Part shown: piece by piece, positions 6,354 to 8,153 of the stretch | Layout of the letters: the number at the start of each line of letters is the position of its first letter | Position numbering within the stretch: the stretch's first letter is position 1 | Source: Paracoccaceae bacterium | GTDB taxonomy: Bacteria; Pseudomonadota; Alphaproteobacteria; Rhodobacterales; Rhodobacteraceae | Reading direction: 5' to 3' | Length of the DNA stretch: 8,153 nucleotides | Assembly: GCA_007134805.1 (NCBI GenBank) | Contig: SLKB01000374.1 | Coordinates: 1 to 8,153, forward strand | Made by a program: the position numbers and the translations under genes | Notes under the pieces: model-generated | Seen by the model: the letters and a program-made list of their open reading frames with translations, nothing else | Databases searched by the model: none | What the model was told of the DNA's origin: nothing

Positions 6354-7565
6354 TCAGTTCGTCGATTCGGCGATGGCCACGAAGTTGCGCAGGTCCTGAT
6401 CCCCGCTCAGATCGGCGACCGAGAAACGATCGGTCACGGCATCGGGCGAAAGCGCGATCTGATCGACCACCTGCGCGCCCGGTGCCGTCGGGCCGAAGGG
6501 CTCGCCATCGACAAGCATGTAGACCGATCCGGAATTGCCGGCCCGCAAGGTCGCCGGACGCTCGGATTGTGGAACGGTGTAGCGCTCGCCCGCGTCAAGG
6601 ACCTTCTCGAACAGGACGGTTCCATCGGCTGCGCGCACCCGGATCCAGCTGGGGCGCACGGCGAGGATCTCGACCTGCGGCGGACCGTCGCGGGTGACGC
6701 GGATCTGCTCGGGGGCGATGACAGGGTCCTGCGCCTCGGCAAGCGCAAGCTCGACTGCGGAGCGCAGGGTCGGGTCGGCGATGCTCTCATCCTCGTCGCG
6801 GGGGCGAATCGCCACGATCGGGCCGTCGCGCGCAGTGATCACGGGCGTGTCGAGCGCCTCGGGGCGGTAGTTGCGCACCACGCCCTGGGCAACCGAGGCT
6901 CCGTCGCGCAGACCGACCACGCTGCGCAGGCGGCTGTCTTCCTGCTCGCTCATGCGCGGCAGCGCTCCCGATGTCACCGGATCGAGATCGGCAAGCACAT
7001 CGGGGGGGTTGTCGGCCGGGGTCAGATTGACGCGCTGCACTTCCTGCAGCACCATCCAGCCCCCATAGCCCAGTCCCGCGATCAGCACGAGCAGCACGGT
7101 GATCGATCCAAGCGCCATCGGCTCGAACCGGCGCCAGATCGGATCGGGTTCCGCGGCCATGCGCGTGCGCGACAGCATCCCTTGCGAGAAGCCCTGATTG
7201 ACTGGGCTGTCAGTCCTCGCAGAGGGTTTCGCGCCCCGCTGCATTTCGGGATTGATCGAGAATTGCGTCTCGGCGCAGAATTTCGCGTAGCACCAATCCG
7301 CATCCATGCCGAGATAGCGCGCATAGGAGCGCACATAGCCTGCGACAAAGCTCGCCGCCTCGAAGGCCGAGAGATCGCCCGCCTCGATCGCGGCGATATA
7401 GGTCGCGCGGATGTGCAATTCGCGCTGCACATCCAGCAGCGACTTGCCCATTGTCGCGCGCTCGCCGCGCATCAGATCACCGAGCTTGACCTCGAAGTCA
7501 TCGAAGCCGACAGGGCTTTTCTCCGCGCCATCCGCTGAATTGGGGTTATCTGCGAACCATTTCAT
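6354..7565 (-). CDS. RodZ-like helix-turn-helix, single-membrane-span protein with C-terminal DUF4115 domain
   Basis: A 403-residue protein with the RodZ layout. Residues ~27-88 are a cytoplasmic HTH_25-type domain (KLGDLMRGER to RSYARYLGMD). A basic WRR precedes one membrane span at ~150-173 (SITVLLVLIAGLGYGGWMVL), implying N-inside, C-outside topology. A long acidic, low-complexity periplasmic linker spans ~175-290. A DUF4115 beta domain lies at ~297-363 (PSWIRVRAADGTVLFEKVL), followed by a ~40-residue tail. RodZ links MreB filaments to the peptidoglycan elongation machinery and supports rod shape; that role is inferred here. The ATG at 7565 was chosen over an in-frame one at 7583 because AAGGGA (minus, 7572-7577) lies six bases before it. 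The gene sits between hemA and ispG on the same strand. It could be called simply an HTH/DUF4115 protein. Confidence 0.87.
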   Translation of the reverse strand: MKWFADNPNSADGAEKSPVGFDDFEVKLGDLMRGERATMGKSLLDVQRELHIRATYIAAIEAGDLSAFEAASFVAGYVRSYARYLGMDADWCYAKFCAETQFSINPEMQRGAKPSARTDSPVNQGFSQGMLSRTRMAAEPDPIWRRFEPMALGSITVLLVLIAGLGYGGWMVLQEVQRVNLTPADNPPDVLADLDPVTSGALPRMSEQEDSRLRSVVGLRDGASVAQGVVRNYRPEALDTPVITARDGPIVAIRPRDEDESIADPTLRSAVELALAEAQDPVIAPEQIRVTRDGPPQVEILAVRPSWIRVRAADGTVLFEKVLDAGERYTVPQSERPATLRAGNSGSVYMLVDGEPFGPTAPGAQVVDQIALSPDAVTDRFSVADLSGDQDLRNFVAIAESTN

Positions 7566-7571
7566 CGCCGG

Positions 7572-7577
7572 TCCCTT
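7572..7577 (-). promoter_or_regulatory. Ribosome binding site that decides the rodZ-like start
   Basis: The minus strand reads AAGGGA, six bases before the ATG at 7565. The in-frame ATG at 7583 has only a poor, distant purine stretch upstream, so the shorter 403-residue form is preferred. Confidence 0.65.
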
Positions 7578-7647
7578 GACCATCGTTCTGAATACCTGCT
7601 TCTCAAGCTCGCCCGCGATTTCTGACGATGCGCGTTGGCTGGAGTTC

Positions 7648-7676
7648 AGGATAGACGGAATTCACGCCGAATTGAA
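7648..7676 (-). promoter_or_regulatory. Candidate promoter for the rodZ-like gene
   Basis: In the 124-base gap after hemA, the minus strand shows TTCAAT (7671-7676) and TATCCT (7648-7653) with a 17-base spacer. The -10 box matches the consensus at four of six positions and the -35 box at three. The leader would be about 75 bases. No intrinsic terminator with a T-run is visible after hemA, so read-through from hemA is also possible. Confidence 0.3.
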
Positions 7677-7689
7677 GCGATAACCGAGG

Positions 7690-8153
7690 TCAGGCGGAAA
7701 TTTCCGAGCGATTGAGCGCACAATGTGACCAAAGACCATCCATCGCGCGCACGAGATGATCGATCATGCGCGGATCATGAACGGGCGACGGCGTGAAGCG
7801 CAACCGCTCGGTCCCGCGGGGGACAGTGGGGAAGTTGATCGGCTGCACATATATACCATAGGTTGACAAGAGCATGTCCGAGATCGCCTTACAGTGGACG
7901 GGATCGCCCACATGAACCGGGACGATATGGCTGCCATGATCGATGATCGGCAGGCCCAGCCCGCGGAGCCGCATCTTCAGGATCCGCGCATTCCGTTGCT
8001 GCGTGTCGCGCAGGTGCTGGGCGGTCTTGAGATACTCGACCGAGGCGCGCGAACCTGCCGCGACGGTCGGTGGCAGCGATGTGGTGAAGATGAACCCCGG
8101 CGCGTAGGAGCGCACGGCGTCGCACATCTTGGCCGAGGCCGCGATATAGCCGC
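7690..8153 (-). CDS. hemA: 5-aminolevulinate synthase HemA, C-terminal part (5' end outside window)
   Basis: The frame is open to the right edge and shows the last 154 codons before the TGA plus two bases of the next one, roughly the last third of a ~400-residue protein. The enzyme is the PLP-dependent C4 (Shemin) route condensing glycine with succinyl-CoA to 5-aminolevulinate, the first step of haem and bacteriochlorophyll synthesis. The visible part starts at GYIAASAKMCDAV and contains SYAPGFIFTTSLPP, GLPIIDHGSHIVPVHVGD, YGIYVQPINFPTVPRG and LRFTPSPVHD, which are near-identical to Rhodobacter HemA as I recall it. The PLP-binding lysine should lie just upstream of GGYIA and is therefore outside the window. 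Rhodobacter species may carry a second isozyme (hemT), so HemA versus HemT cannot be settled from this fragment alone. Confidence 0.94.
   Translation of the reverse strand, partial: GYIAASAKMCDAVRSYAPGFIFTTSLPPTVAAGSRASVEYLKTAQHLRDTQQRNARILKMRLRGLGLPIIDHGSHIVPVHVGDPVHCKAISDMLLSTYGIYVQPINFPTVPRGTERLRFTPSPVHDPRMIDHLVRAMDGLWSHCALNRSEISA

Noticed and set aside
6567..7538. A 323-codon plus-strand frame opposite the rodZ-like gene
   Set aside because: Antisense shadow; the minus strand encodes clear HTH, membrane-span and DUF4115 parts.
7655..7675. Short inverted repeat AATTC/GAATT after hemA as a terminator
   Set aside because: The stem is only five AT-rich base pairs and no T-run follows on the minus strand; it more likely lies within the spacer of the candidate promoter there.
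1..8153. CRISPR arrays, insertion sequences, tRNA or rRNA genes, phage or defence genes
   Set aside because: I saw no regularly spaced repeats, terminal inverted repeats, transposase motifs or RNA gene signatures; nearly all bases are accounted for by conserved housekeeping or catabolic genes.

Overview
The window reads as ordinary chromosomal DNA of a GC-rich alphaproteobacterium, most likely of the Rhodobacteraceae/Paracoccaceae (Rhodobacterales). Three things point there: a C4-pathway 5-aminolevulinate synthase whose visible C-terminus closely resembles Rhodobacter HemA, a PutA without its own DNA-binding domain that is divergent from an Lrp-family PutR, and a rodZ-like gene directly upstream of ispG. 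The genus cannot be fixed from this sequence. Gene density is high, the reading frames look intact, and there are no transposases, tRNA or rRNA genes, CRISPR arrays or obvious transferred segments.

Layout. (1) Positions 1-981 (+): the 3' part of a gene for a multi-module envelope-type protein, ending in a META (HslJ-like) domain; its start lies outside the window. (2) Positions 1012-1473 (-): putR, an Lrp/AsnC-family regulator, converging on the first gene across 30 bases. (3) Positions 1474-1595: a 122-base divergent control region with inverted-repeat half-sites and a 10-base palindrome. (4) Positions 1596-5060 (+): putA, the bifunctional proline dehydrogenase / glutamate-semialdehyde dehydrogenase, followed by a hairpin with a short T-run. 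(5) Positions 5122-6252 (-): ispG of the MEP isoprenoid pathway. (6) Positions 6354-7565 (-): a RodZ-like membrane protein with an N-terminal helix-turn-helix. (7) Positions 7690-8153 (-): the C-terminal third of hemA, running off the right edge.

How the genes work together. putR and putA form a proline-catabolism pair: PutR probably senses proline and acts on the shared control region, and PutA oxidises proline to glutamate, feeding electrons to quinone. On the minus strand the order of transcription is hemA, rodZ-like, ispG. Gaps of 124 and 101 bases, each with a plausible promoter, suggest partly independent transcription rather than one tight operon. The functions (tetrapyrrole synthesis, cell-shape scaffold, isoprenoid precursor synthesis) are housekeeping.

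I did not find a convincing new biological system. The observations most worth a second look are the arrangement of half-sites between putR and putA, the module composition of the META protein, and the rodZ-ispG pairing.
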